A stretch of 64,000 nucleotides of DNA, taken from contig NW_026622874.1 in NCBI RefSeq assembly GCF_023065955.2, forward strand, positions 28,657,772-28,721,771, written 5' to 3'. Positions 1 through 11,830 of the stretch are shown piece by piece; the first letter of the stretch is position 1, and every line of letters starts with the position of its first letter. Source of the DNA: Ursus arctos (lineage: Eukaryota > Chordata > Mammalia > Carnivora > Ursidae). The notes beneath the pieces are model-generated. The model was not told where the DNA came from. It ran no database searches and was given only the letters and a program-made list of their open reading frames with translations. The position numbers and the translations under genes were made by a program.

Positions 1-1308
1 CAATGAAAGGTCATACTTTATCAAAATAAATACATCAAAGAGAGGGAACAGACACGACATCAAAAAAGTGTATTTGCTTGCACAGAAATCCAACAACCTA
101 GGAACTATTCAGTTCCTATTTTGCTTCTCTGTACTCTCAAACAGAATGTTCTCCAAACTGAAAAAGCTAGGGAAAACATGGTTAAAGAAATATTTCAGGC
201 TGAAAAGTACGACTGCTTAGAATTCTTGAAGTCAAAATTCAATTATATGAATTTATCTGAGAAAAATGATGCTTATAAGATTTAATAAGACACTGAGCGC
301 TTCATGTAATATCCAATCTAACGTTCCCTTCGGAATACCACAGACCATTAGTTTCTGTCTAACTTACCTGAGATATGCTGTTTATTGTTCAGCTGTAGCA
401 ACAAATCACATGCATACCTAACATAAGAAGTACTCAATGGACGGTAAGTTATAAATGAACACTAAGGTGCTTCATAAAAGGTGGTTAATATTTTTAAAAA
501 CCTAAATTTATACCTTAATATTAAATAAAGCATTTTCTTTTACTCTGAAAGGTAAGGTGGTGGTTGATAAATACATATAAAACATGGTTTACTGTGTATG
601 GTTTTTAAATTACACTTGTACGCTCTCAGCCAGTACTGTGAAATTTTGGCGTATCTGAGATGTCACCAAATTTGGGGAAACTCAATAGCAGATATCTCTG
701 TTAATCTCTTTATTTTTATTCCAGATACAAAAGTATGTGTGTATGGGGGGGAGTGTACTAGGGAAAAAAATGCTTTTGGAGTCAGAAAGATCTAGGTGTG
801 AATTCCAGTACTACCCTACACTAGCTATGTGACTTCTGGGCATGGAAAAAGCAGGGTTGTGGGAAGGACTAAGCAAGTTGTTTTATATAAAATGCCTAGT
901 AGCCAGCCTAACACATAGTAGGTACTCAGTAAATGGTAGTTCTTAGGAGAGTGCCATTTTTCTTTTTGACTATACCAGTTAATGTTGAAAATTACTAACA
1001 AGTCTTTGTAACTAACAAAAAGTGTATCTTTACCCTGATCTACCAGATTTATAAAACCAAACCCTTACTCAACTTGAATGCCAACAAATATGCACCCTCT
1101 CCTTTAGCTCAAATATATTTTGCATGACCTTACATGAATTGCTTAGATAAAAGCTTTTTCTCTTCTGCTTTTGTTATTTTAAAGTGCAGATGCATTTGAG
1201 TCATTTTCTCCTTTTGTTTCATATCCTTAAGATCCAAAGCTTCAAAGACATAATGTCAGCATGCAGTCGATTTATGACTGAACTCTTGAAGAGACACTGA
1301 AGAATTAC
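1..1308. other. RPS6KC1 intron (partial), mostly unique sequence
   Basis: AT-rich intron downstream of the 1309-1401 exon in the gene's direction. It holds a MIR remnant (782-945). I see nothing else with a clear identity. Confidence 0.6.
782..945 (+). repeat. MIR SINE remnant
   Basis: The segment follows the MIR layout: TCTAGGTGTGAATTCCAG, then CTAGCTATGTGACTT, and near the end AACACATAGTAGGTACTCAG followed by TAAATG. These correspond to the tRNA-like head, core and LINE-type 3' end of MIR. It is degraded, as expected for an element predating the placental radiation. Confidence 0.75.
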
Positions 1309-1401
1309 CTTGTCAATCACCCCAAGGACTCTGAAGGCCTTCAGCTCCTCGGCAGGGCTCCTTAGGTTCCAAGGGGGCCTTGAACTTAGTGATCCTGGAG
1401 G
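1309..1401 (-). CDS. RPS6KC1: RPS6KC1 coding exon: linker into the kinase-like N-lobe
   Basis: The 93-bp exon encodes 31 whole codons and lies between a CCATTAG acceptor and an AAG/GT donor. It reads PPGSLSSRPPWNLRSPAEEL and then KAFRVLGVIDK. It joins in phase 0 to the preceding exon and ends in phase 0. The segment follows the MIT domain; RVLGVIDK is the start of the first kinase-like beta strands, where a conventional kinase has its glycine-rich loop. That loop is degenerate in this family, in line with its pseudokinase status. It is short and easily missed, as it does not form a long open frame. I identified it by looking for the sequence that should follow the MIT exon. The next exon lies below position 1. 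Confidence 0.92.
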
Positions 1402-2818
1402 CTAATGGAAGATATCAAAGATTATACATCAATCAGGGAGGTACTTGAAGGAAGACTGCCTGCTGAAGCAAATGCCAGGCCAAAGGAAACTAAATTTATC
1501 ATAAATCAGAGAACGGAAAGATGAAAGGAGGAAGTTTCTGTTTGTCTGTAATGTAAAATAAAAAAAAATAAAATCAAAAAGAAAGAAAATCAAAAAGAAA
1601 AAGCAAGAAAAAAGTTGCAAGTAAATAAATCATGACAACATTGAAAACAAAATTTTAAAAAGAAAAAATAATGAGCTGGGATAGTTTCTAGAGCAATAAT
1701 TCAATTCAAAACTGTACAGCTATAATGAAACTTTGTAACAAATGGAAAACTGAGCCAACCATCAATCACAACCCTATATTTACCCCAGATGGCTCAAGAG
1801 TAATTTAGAAGGGGGAGTACTAAAAAACAATGTAATAATCGATAAACTTGGGAAGAAAGGCAACACAAGTCATTCTCTCTAATCATAAAACTATAGTCCT
1901 TTAATATTACTTTATAAAAATATACTATGTATTTTAAGAGGACTGGCAGATTCAAGTTTAACCAGAAGAATTGTCAATAACGGTGAGAAATGAAGAAACT
2001 CCATCATATAAGCAATAATTGTTACAATCGTGGTTGTTTAAGCATAGAAAAGAGATGACTCACAAGTGAAAACAATTTTTTTAAAAAAATATTTCAACAT
2101 GTGTGATGTGGAAAACTAGGTCTGTTGGCTACAAAAAAGATGGTGAAAACGGGAAAGGATATTTCAGGACCAGACACAATGAAAGAATAATCATAACTCC
2201 CCAGCCATTGGTCTTCAGTAAAGTACGACTTTAGTCTAAATAAACTCCAAAGACACCTCCCTTTGGCATTTACAACCAGAAGGCAATGTTATATTAATCT
2301 GTATAGTAAAATGGTAATGCTGCAAAGGATGACAGGAAACACAAAGCCTTTAATGTATCCTCAAAGCAGAACTGTTTGTTGTTAGAAGTCTATCAGAACA
2401 TACAGGAAACACTGTTCTCCCCGTGAATGGAAGGTAAATATCCTGGTTAATGAAATGTCATGATTAACAGTTACTGAGATACCACTTTTGATACTTCAAG
2501 TCCTTGTGCAGACCAGTATCATTAGACACGGAGCTCCCTGAGAACAGGAAATACACCTTATTCATCTTCATACAGCACCTAGCATGTTAGTTGGAAGGAG
2601 AGAGGAAAACAGAGGAAGAGAGTAGGAAAACAACAGAAGGCAGTAACGCAGATAAATCAAGTGTCACTATTATCAGGAAGAGTAAGAGCTACTTGTGATT
2701 TTTGGTAAGAGAAATGCTGAGGAAAAGTTATAGAGGGAAAGAATACCTTAAATGATCCACTACCTTTACCTTTAAAAATATTGCCAAATGAGTCTAACAT
2801 CCCTATGTCCTAGTTATT
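1402..2818. other. RPS6KC1 intron, no recognisable element
   Basis: Low-GC intronic sequence with an A-rich tract around 1555-1612. The open frame on the minus strand here starts outside the exon and runs through poly-T; it is not coding. I see no repeat I can name. Confidence 0.5.
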
Positions 2819-3050
2819 TATTTTTTAAATTTTTTTAAGTAGGCTCCATGCCCACCATGGAGACCGACGCAGGGCTTGAACTCATGACCCTGAGATCATG
2901 ACCTGAGCTGAGATCAAGAGTCAGACTCTTAACTGACTGAGCCACCCAGCATGGAGCCTGATGCAGGGCTTGAACTCACGACCCTGAGATCAAGACCTGA
3001 GCTGAGATCAAGAGTCAGTCGCTTAACTGACTGAGCCACCCAGGTGTCTC
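2819..3050 (-). repeat. Old SINEC with an internal 94-bp tandem duplication
   Basis: A carnivore SINE in antisense: a T-rich tail near 2821-2840, and the head reads GGAGACACCTGGGTGGCTCA from 3050 downwards. Inside it, 2856-2949 and 2950-3043 are two copies of a 94-bp unit starting CATGGAG and ending TGAGCCACCCAG, with few differences. Possible TSDs are CCTATGTCCTAGTT before and CCTATCTCCTATTT after. Confidence 0.85.
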
Positions 3051-4619
3051 CTATCTCCTATTTCTACCTTATACTTTCTTACTCACTGATGTCACTGGAT
3101 CTTTCCGTTTCCAAAGAAAGTTTCTAGTTCCCTGTAGCAATCTCAACAACAAAGAAGCAAACTATAAAATCTCTACTGCACCTTTCAGTGAATAATGACT
3201 GTGTGTCCACTATGTACATAATAACTGAGAAGAACAGATACCATCAAAAGGCATGATTCCCTAGCTTCAAGAAGTATAATTTATTTGAGGAGATAAGCCA
3301 AATACAAGAAAAACTAAATAACAACAAAACAGTTTTTAAAAATACAAGACAATAGAGATAAGTCTCTAGTTCGTATATGATGTCTCAGAAAGAAGTGGAA
3401 CTAAAGATGATTTTAAAGGTTATGCTGAAATTAGGTTAGGAAAAGGATATTAAATATTGGACTGGAAGGAAACTGGCCTGGTGGGGAAAAAACGTTCACA
3501 TTGTAGAACAAAGGAAAATAAAATTACACACCACTTAGGGCCAGTCAGTTTTCACAGGCCTTGAATGCCAGGTCTGGACCATATTCTCCAGAGTCTAGAA
3601 AACAAGTTTTTGTATGAGAAACAACCCAATGAAAACAGTGATTTAGTAAGGTTACTTCTGCAAAGATGGGAATGGTGAAATTGTAATGGGGAAAGACCAA
3701 AGGCAAAGTGATCATTAAAGTTCTCTTTCCACTTTAACCATCTATAAAAGTTTAAGATCAGAGAAATGAACAAAGAAAGATCATGAAATAAAATCATCAA
3801 TAAAAAATCCTGTATTCCTTATATGCAGCATTTAAATTGGGTAGAATCCCTATAGATCTATTCCTTTTTTCAGATGGCAAAAGGAAACATAAATCCACAG
3901 AATTTTAAGAACAGAAAGAGACAGAGATCAAGTCCAACATATTCTCTCTCTTTTTTTTTTCAGATGAGAAAACTGAGAAGCGGCAAGGTTAAGCAATCTA
4001 AGATGACAAAACTAGATAATAGATAAGAGGGGATTAAATCTTACTTATAAAATAATATAACATTGTTTGGGGAAACTCCAGCCAATCCTAAGGGAATGGG
4101 GGATGGGAGAATATGGTGCATTTCTAGGAAACATGGCTGATTTCCTCAATGAAAAAAGTAAAATTTTCACTTGTATATATTAACTACTGTAACAGAAGAT
4201 GCCTAGAGAAGCAAGGAGTGGTTGTATTTATCTCTACCAAAACAAAACACAGAAGGCGAGGTGGTGGGGGGAGGATACATGATGGGTCTTATACGAATGT
4301 ATGATGATCCAACAATCTTCAAAACCAAAGATGGCAAATACGTATCACTCCACTGCTCAAGCCCTTGGCAGATATCTCTGTTAATCTCACACTCTGTCTC
4401 ATAATGCAGTGTTCTTGGCAGCAATTACCAGAGGATTAGAGTAAACACACCAATAAAATCTGTTTACTACTTCTGTTCTACATTCTCTAAATGGCTGAGT
4501 GATGCTTACCTTTGTTTTTGTTGATTTCTTTAAAGTTGCTGTTTATCCTGTCCACAGTCTTCTTCACTTGATATTAATCCCTGATCTCACTGAGATCTAC
4601 CTCCATTCTTACCAATCAT
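3051..4619. other. RPS6KC1 intron, mostly unique; possible MIR at 3900-4040
   Basis: Around 3960-4020 there is CAGATGAGAAAACTGAGA followed by a GTTAAG-like stretch, resembling a MIR/MIR3 core. The rest shows no recognisable gene or repeat. Confidence 0.4.
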
Positions 4620-4621
4620 GA

Positions 4622-4785
4622 GTGCGGTACTTGTCAAACTTTAACGTGTTTGCACATCACCAGAGGACCTTGTTAAAAGGGAGATTCTGATTCGGTCAGT
4701 CTGAGAGAGGCTAAGATTCTGCATTTCCAACAAACTAACAGGTGATGCTGATGCTGCTGGTCCACCAACCGCATGTGGAATAGGG
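4622..4785 (+). mobile_element. MER5A-type hAT-Charlie non-autonomous transposon
   Basis: The segment contains CTTGTCAAACTTTAACGTG near its start, GATTCTGATTCGGTCAGTCT in the middle, and GGTGATGCTGATGCTGCTGG near the end. This order is the MER5A consensus. The terminal GAGAACCACTG repeat is lost at the right end. Confidence 0.8.
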
Positions 4786-5196
4786 CTAGCTACCTGTCCT
4801 TAAGTAATGAAGAGTAAGTCACAATTTCGGGGGGCGAGGCTGGGGACATGGGGAGATAAGGGTAAAAGGAAAGCACTACAAAAAACATATCAAGAACCCA
4901 CACTCTGAAACCTGAGGGCTAACTAGACTAGTTTCTGAACTTGGCTTCATCTGTAAAATTTTGGCTTTTGCCAAGACTTTCACTGGCAACTTATTAACCC
5001 TCCAACCCGGTTTCCTAAGCCTCCTTAGATCACATTTCAAGGATGTCTCTTCACTGCAGTTCTATTACTGAGGTGGATTGCCCCTGACTGCCATCGCTGC
5101 TTGAGCCATGTCTCACTAAGGGTGACATGACACAATACTCATTTTAAAATATTTTCTAAAGGAAAACTGAGAAATGTCAATAATACCAGTCAACAA

Positions 5197-6394
5197 CTAC
5201 AGATAAAGGACTGGTATCCAAGATCTACAAAGAACTTCTCAAACTCAATACACGAGAAACAAATAAACAAATCAAAAAATGGGCAGAAGATATGAACAGA
5301 CACTTTTCCAATGAAGACATACAAATGGCTAACAGACACATGAAAAAATGTTCAAAATCATTAGCCATCAAGGAAATTCAAATCAAAACCACACTGAGAT
5401 ACCACCTTACGCCAGTTAGAATGGCAAAAATAGACAAGGCAAGAAACAACAAATGTTGGAGAGGATGTGGAGAAAGGGGTCCCTCCTACATTGTTGGTGG
5501 GAATGCAAGTTGGTACAGCCACTCTGGAAAACAGTGTGGAGGTCCCTTAAAAAGTTAAAAATTGAGCTACCCTATGATCCAGCCATTGCACTACTGGGTG
5601 TTTACCCCAAAGATACAGACGTAGTGAAGAGAAGGGCCATATGCACCCCAATGTTCATAGCAGCAATGTCCACAATAGCTAAATCGTGGAAGGAGCCGAG
5701 ATGCCCTTCAACAGATGACTGGATTAAGAAGTTGTGGTCCAGGGGCGCCTGGGTGGCACAGCAGTTAAGCGTCTGCCTTCGGCTCAGGGCGTGATCCCAG
5801 TGTTGTGGGATCGAGCCCCACATCAGGCTCCTCCGCTATGAGCCTGCTTCTTCCTCTCCCACTCCCCCTGCTTGTGTTCCCTCTCTCGCTGGCTGTCTCT
5901 CTCTCTGTCAAATAAATAAATGAAAATCTTTAAAAAAAAAAAAGAAGTTGTGGTCCATATATACAATGGAATATTACTCAGCTATCAAAAAGAACGAGTT
6001 CTCAACATTTGCTGCAACATGGACGGCACTGGAGGAGATAATGCTAAGTGAAATAAGTCAAGCAGAGAAAGACAACTATCATATGATTTCTCTCATCTAT
6101 GGAACATAAGAACTAGGATGATCGGTAGGGGAAGAAAGGGATAAAGAAAGGGGGGTTAATCAGAAGGGGGAATGAAACATGAGAGACTATGGACTATGAG
6201 AAACAAACTGAGGGCCTCAGAGGGGAGGGGGGTGGGGGAATGGGATAGACTGGTGATGGGTAGTAAGGAGGGCACGTATTGCATGGTGCACTGGGGGTTA
6301 TACGCAACTAATGAATCATCGAGCCTTACATCGGAAACCGGGGATGTACTGTATGGTGACTAACATAACATAATAAAAAATCATTAAAAAAAAA
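5197..6394 (+). mobile_element. Young carnivore LINE-1, 5'-truncated 3' end
   Basis: The insert starts within the last third of ORF2 (frames ending in [13 protein letters not shown] and [12 protein letters not shown] peptides, in broken pieces) and continues through the 3'UTR to ATAATAAAAAATCATT and an A tail. It is flanked by TSDs TACCAGTCAACAA (5184-5196) and TATCAGTCAACAA (6397-6409), so it is one L1-mediated insertion. ORF2 is truncated and disrupted by a later SINE at 5742-5941, so it is not active. The copy at 43175-44394 belongs to the same subfamily and starts 5' of this one in ORF2. Confidence 0.9.
5742..5941 (+). repeat. Young SINEC inserted in the L1
   Basis: Head GGGGCGCCTGGGTGGCACAG, CT-rich middle, AATAAATAAATG tail and poly-A. 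It has a perfect 16-bp TSD, AAGAAGTTGTGGTCCA, at 5726-5741 and 5942-5957. Removing the SINE plus one TSD restores the L1 sequence. Confidence 0.95.
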
Positions 6395-6409
6395 AATATC
6401 AGTCAACAA

Positions 6410-7816
6410 AATGCACAAAAGAAAAATATTTCAATATTATAGCAATTGTACTCAAAATCTACAAATATTCAGGAAAGACATGCATTCTACATATTAATTT
6501 TCATTCACACCTTATTTAACGGCATGACAAAAAATGTATTCACACATTAGAAACTACACAATCTTTTGTGTCCTAAATATAGACCATTTATTGTCTTTTT
6601 CTAAATTTCAATGATCTTGGTTTAAAATTCCTAGAGCCAAAAAGAGCAAAAAAGCTATTCCAAGTCTTTTCCGGGAAAATCCTCTTCTAATATTAATTCT
6701 TAAATCATCCAAAGAATCTCCAATTGAAAAAAAAAAGAAGAAGAAAGAAAGAAGAGAAAAAGAACTTTATCTCCGTCAGTTAAGACTTCACCTTTACTTC
6801 AAACAAAGTTCACTTCCCTTTTTTTGAAACCTGCCCCTTAAGTTTTCTTAGAGCCTATTAATAATGAAGTAATGAAGAAAACAAAGTGTGCTTTTGGTCC
6901 TTTCTGTCCTTTTTTAAAAAGGATATTACCATCAATGACTGGGAAGTTCAGAACTTTTATATTTACCACAAAAGAGTCTCATAAATAAATTCAATAAAGC
7001 AAAAGCTTAAATCATCACAGAAAACTCGGGTGGAATGAGTCATGACCTAGACCGCACCAATGGGGAAAATGACAATCAACACAAAACTGTAAAACCAGAA
7101 GGAATTCCTTTATTTTCCTAATCAACCAGGCTAGAAAGAAATATTTGCACATGGATTCTAGAGAGAAATCATATCTGCTTTATACAGAATTTAAGAGCTA
7201 AAAGGGCCTTAGAAATCATTTATACTGATCCTCTCATTGTGTTGGTTGAAACTGAAGCCCAAAGAGGGTTAAAGAAAGAAATAATGAATTCACCAAGCTC
7301 ATCAAGAACCTCTAGAAGACATTTAAGTTAAATAATAGATAAGAAAATAATCAAGCATGCCCCTGACCTGACTAAGGACCAGGTTCAACAGCATAAAATA
7401 CAGAAGTGAAATCAAAAGCAAATATTAATCATAAAAGAGAAACATCCTTGGTCTAGCAAGAAAAACTGTTCTCTTGCTTCCTTGCCTAAGAGTTGAAAAA
7501 AAATCCTAGCATATCAAATCTCATTCACATGGGTAGTCCTTTTTACACTTTTTGATACAAGCTCCCATTATTCCACATGACTCTTCCCATTCTCTCTAAA
7601 TTTTGTATCCTCAATGAGGTACATATTTTGTGTCCTCAATTATACTATATAGGGTTTACAAAAGCAGAGATTGTGTCATTATCTTTTGTATAACTCCAAA
7701 GTATATCTAGTTTGATAACGTATATATAGGAAGTCCTAACCAATGCTTAGTGAATTCATACATAATCTAATACAACCAATTCTCCTGTATTAGATCTCCT
7801 TTGTTTTATTTTCATT
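6410..7816. other. RPS6KC1 intron, unique; MIR-like trace at 7190-7320
   Basis: There is a short A-rich purine tract at 6726-6760. The stretch with GAAACTGAAGCCCAAAGAGG near 7250 resembles a MIR-family core. Nothing else is recognisable. Confidence 0.4.
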
Positions 7817-7831
7817 AGAAGTTATGCTCGA

Positions 7832-8038
7832 GGGGCGCCTGGGTGGCACAGCGGTTAAGCTTCTGCCTTTGGCTCAGGGCGTGATCCCGGCGTTGTGGGA
7901 TCGAGCCCCACATCAGGCTCCTCCGCTGTGAGCCTGCTTCTTCCTCTCCCACTCCCCCTGCTTGTGTTCCCTCTCTCGCTGGCTGTCTCTGTCTCTGTCG
8001 AATAAATAAATAAAATCTTTAAAAAAAAAAAAAAAAAA
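7832..8038 (+). repeat. Young SINEC
   Basis: Full-length can-SINE with an A tail of about 18 bases. The 15-bp TSD AGAAGTTATGCTCGA is identical at 7817-7831 and 8039-8053, which points to a recent insertion. Confidence 0.95.
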
Positions 8039-8800
8039 AGAAGTTATGCTCGAAGGGAATTTCTGAATGATATACTTTATGGTTCCTTTCTCCAAGTCAA
8101 AAGCTATACAGCAGGCTTTATATATTTATTTGCTTAATAAATTATTGTTCACAGAAGTGATTACAGGAAACTATAACGGGCTGCATAAGTAGGGAGTTTG
8201 AAGGAGTAAGAATAGATAGAACATTCAAAGTTAACATTAATGGAAAGAATAAAATCCTAGTAATTTTCTAAAGCTGTTAGAATATTTACATACAAGATGA
8301 ATTAGTAAAACAAGTAAGTTCATTAAGGCTATCCTATTTAATACTTTTATAATTGTCCCCCAAAATGGAACTGAGAATGTACACAAGGAGGGCTGTCAAC
8401 CCCATAAAAAGTAAGACCTGAATTCAAAGTAATCTTCAGATAAATATTCAATTTAAAAAAGATAAAACAGTACGGAGTTCAAAAAATAATAATACAGTTA
8501 AAACAACAATGATAGAAAATAGGAAAAGATTAGAAAACAGAACACGGAATAATCTGAAAATGAAACAGCAGATATCTTATTTAAAACATATTCATTATAT
8601 AAGAACAAGTAACAAAAGTATATTACTTCCAAATCAGAACATAACTTTTTTATTCTAAAAGTAATGGTCAGGGGCACCAGGGTGGCTCAATTAAGTGTCC
8701 GACTCTTCATTTCAGCTCAGGTCATGATCTCAGGGTTGTGAAATCAAGCCCCGCAATGGGCTCTGCACTGGGCGTGGAGCCTGGTTAAGATTCTCTCTAT

Positions 8801-9004
8801 GGGGCGCCTGGGTGGCACAGTGGTTAAGCGTCTGCCTTCGGCTCAGGGCGTGATCCCGGTGTTATGGGATCGAGCCCCACATCAGGCTCCTCTGCTATGA
8901 GCCTGCTTCTTCCTCTCCCACTCCCCCTGCTTGTGTTCCCTCTCTCGCTGGCTGTCTATCTCTGTCAAATAAATAAATAAATAAAATCTTTAAAAAAAAA
9001 AAAA
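8801..9004 (+). repeat. Young SINEC nested in an older SINEC (first of two)
   Basis: Full-length copy from GGGGCGCCTGGGTGGCACAG to poly-A, inserted after AAGATTCTCTCTAT (8787-8800). The target AAGATTCTCTCT recurs after the tail at 9005. Confidence 0.9.
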
Positions 9005-9020
9005 AAGATTCTCTCTCTTT

Positions 9021-9224
9021 CGGGGCGCCTGGGTGGCACAGCGGTTAAGCGTCTCCCTTCGGCTCAGGGCGTGATCCTGGCATTGTGGGATAGAGCCCCA
9101 CATCAGGCTCCTCTGCTATGAGCCTGCTTCTTCCTCTCCCACTCCCCCTGCTTGTGTTCCCTCCCTCGCTGGCTGTCTCCATCTCTGTCGAATAAATAAA
9201 TTTTAAAAAAATTAAAAAAAAAAA
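9021..9224 (+). repeat. Young SINEC nested in an older SINEC (second of two)
   Basis: Full-length copy inserted after AAAGATTCTCTCTCTTT, which recurs exactly after its tail at 9224-9240. It landed in the TSD of the preceding SINE, so the target is present three times. Confidence 0.9.
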
Positions 9225-9639
9225 AAGATTCTCTCTCTTTCCCTCTGCCTCTCCCCTTCACACACTCATCCTATCTCTCTCAAAAAAAAAAAAAAAGAAT
9301 AGTCAAACACTTAACATTGAAAATACTCAATAATAAATATTTGTTTGATAATTGTATATTTTAAAAGATCACACACAAAATGAAAAGGACTCAGAAAATC
9401 AGCAACAAAAAGTCTAATGGTCCAATGAATCAAGATTAAGTATTGGACTATTTTTAAAACTAGAAAATTGAGACATGTTATAATTGTCAAAAAGTATATA
9501 AGCATTTAAAAATATGGAAAAAATTACACAAAGCAGTATGTGAAAGGAGATGAAAAATAGGGCTAAAACTTATTAAGCTACTCTTATAAGCTTAGCTTAC
9601 AGGCTAGTCTTTTTATGAGGTAGGCACTTGATTTACAGT

Positions 9640-9668
9640 ATTTGTGTGGGTGTGTGAGTGCACACATG

Positions 9669-9704
<36 letters not shown>
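9640..9704. repeat. (CA)n/(TA)n microsatellite
   Basis: A TGTGTG-rich stretch followed by an uninterrupted CA run from about 9670 to 9692 and then TA repeats. Confidence 0.9.
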
Positions 9705-10492
9705 ACAATACATAACAATATAACAATAACCTAGGAAGGAATCACTATTATCATTATTCAGATGTAGAAATTGAACCTAAAATTGTCCAGTCTTCCATGG
9801 CTTCTTATAACACAGCTGGGGTATAAACAAGCCCACCTGCATCTTAGATCAACTAAGAAAATAAGCACTTTCTCCCATCTCTAGAAGATATAATTCTTAA
9901 ATTGTATCAGAAAAAAACTTAGTTTATATAAAGAAGAAAAACAGAAAGTTACTTCTTGATATGTGTCAAATCCAGATAGATATGACATAAAAACAGTAAG
10001 AATAAACCACAATGTTTCCAATGTTTTAAGCATTCACCTGCTTTCCAGACCAGACTAAGTAAGGACAGTCCCAAATAATCTAAGTAACCCGATTAGATTT
10101 ATGCCTTTATAATTCTAGGTGATCTACAGCAGCTACCTGTAGGACTTATGTTTCAAACACTAGTTTTAGCATGAATCAATGAAACTGTACAAGAATTGTA
10201 CAAAAAAAGTTAGTTGACCTTAAAAAATGTTCAAATAAGATTCGGGACAAATTACTGTCATTTTACACTTGGAGTTTTAGGGGTAGAGTAAGGGACAGGA
10301 GAAAGCAAGTACTGTTTTATTCCACACCTGGTGGTTCACTTTAATGCTTTTCTTCCCACCAACACACTTGTTAGAAAGTTATTGAGAAAATTCCAAAAAC
10401 CAAAATTCTCAAACATTCTAATTATCAATAAAGCTGAGAGATAAGACAGCAGAAATGGCTAAGGAAAATACAAAATGGGACATAAGACATAC
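9705..10492. other. RPS6KC1 intron immediately 3' of the MIT helix-3 exon
   Basis: Unique-looking AT-rich sequence; no gene or named repeat seen. Confidence 0.5.
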
Positions 10493-10608
10493 CTGATATA
10501 CACCGTCAAGTTGAGGTTTTCCATAAAGGCTGGAGAGACTCTCTGCTCGCATGAGATACTCTGCTGTTCTTCTCTTCACAGCTTCTCGCCGGGTAGGGCT
10601 TGACTCTC
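10493..10608 (-). CDS. RPS6KC1: RPS6KC1 coding exon: third helix of the MIT domain
   Basis: The 116-bp exon has a TTTTAG acceptor and a CAG/GT donor. Its first two bases complete the Gly codon left by the previous exon. It reads ESSPTRREAVKRRTAEYLMR and then AESLSSLYGKPQLDGVYQ, ending in phase 0. This is the last MIT helix: the basic RREAVKRR stretch and the A-E-Y-L-x-R-A-E pattern are typical of MIT helix 3. The domain is therefore cut by a phase-1 intron between helices 2 and 3. The frame remains open 5' and 3' of the splice sites only by chance. Agreement with the recalled mammalian protein is very close. No damage is visible. Confidence 0.94.
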
Positions 10609-11629
10609 CTAAAAGGAGAAAACAAAGCCACGACATGTGAAAAATAAACAAACTTTCTTTTATCCAATCTGAAGATTACCTTCCTTTTACCCAGTTCACC
10701 ACTTGTTCACATTTCTAACTAAAAAGAGGAGAGATTCAAAGTTGGAACAGACATCAAATTTATTAGTATTAGAAGGTCTAAATATTACCACCATAAATTT
10801 GATTTATCCAAATTCGGAAATTTTCCTATTTAAATATAGAGAGAGCACCTGACACCTTTTATAGGAGGCATTGATATATAAGAAATATAGTATAAAAAGC
10901 TCCACAGACAGAAGACTAGCCTAGTCCAGGCAGTATGCAATTGTCCAATTCAACAAATTGGGACTAAATGCAGTAGATGTGGAGTAAAAGCCATGACATG
11001 GATTTGATATGCTCTAAAAGTACCACCAAACTGGAGAATAAAATTATTTAGGGAACTCTGAATTCACTCTGATTTTTGTAAGCTTCATGGTTTTTTCATT
11101 AACAACAAATTGTCACCCACCTTATGACTGAAAATAAGAATGTAATTGAAATGTATGTTAACCAACTGGAATTAAAATAAAAACTTTTTAAATAGAGAAA
11201 AAGAAGAATGTAATTGAAATCCCTGTAATATACAATTATATGAAGATGAACAAATCATTGACCCTGTCTGGCTCTGTTTCTCTAAACAAAAGGTATCCAA
11301 AGAACTTAAGACCTTGAAAAAGAGGTGGTCCAGCCCATGAAAGAAGTACTGGGCTCTCTCCTCTCTAGAGTGGAAAGATCCTAAGCTTCTACCCATTTTA
11401 TATATTTGACTGTGATACAACATTTCATTTGAAGAAAGGATTCCATGACTGAAAGTTAAAAAGTTTGAAAACCACTGTATTTTTTGATCTCTAAGGCCCC
11501 TTTCATAAATAATATTCCATACATTCATGACTCGTTTTTCTCAAAGCACTTCATACACAGTACTTTTTTTATAATTCACCCTATGCATCTTCTGAATGAA
11601 ATTAACCAAAATGCAAGTATCAAACAATG

Positions 11630-11830
11630 GAAAGTGCCCTTGATTACATTCTGGAAACCATGGTTATCTAAATTCTGGCTCTGCCTCTCACTAGTCATGT
11701 GACCAATGATAAATCACCTCAACTCTCTGACCCTCCTCCTCATTCTCTAAATATATACTTCAAATGACTACAGAGATTAAAGGAGACTATACATAAAAGA
11801 CACCACAACAAAGACAGCTGTATACAGGAA
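11630..11830 (+). repeat. MIR SINE remnant
   Basis: CTAAATTCTGGCTCTGCC, then CACTAGTCATGTGACC, CCTCAACTCTCTGACCCTC and a late GGAAGCACTAAA follow the order of the MIR consensus. Confidence 0.65.

Larger units (their letters stand above)
8671..9295 (+). repeat. Old SINEC split by two nested young SINECs
   Basis: The outer element starts GGGGCACCAGGGTGGCTCAA (8671) and resumes at 9241 with CCCTCTGCCTCTCC and its A tail, ending at 9295. It is interrupted at its CT-rich TTCTCTCT site by two further SINEs. Possible outer TSD: GTAATGGTCA (8661-8670) and GAATAGTCA after the tail. Confidence 0.85.

Noticed and set aside
2856..3043. Possible tRNA gene cluster
   Set aside because: The A/B-box-like text comes from the tRNA-derived head of the SINE; no intact cloverleaf or terminator context.
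5292..5794. Plus-strand frames with HCWWEC-like peptide
   Set aside because: These are pieces of L1 ORF2, not a host gene, and are already covered by the L1 entry.
9640..9704. CRISPR-like or regulatory repeat
   Set aside because: A plain dinucleotide microsatellite in a mammalian intron; no spaced repeat structure.
10418..10651. Whole 77-residue open frame as a gene
   Set aside because: Only the central part (10493-10608) is exon; both ends are intron read through the splice sites.
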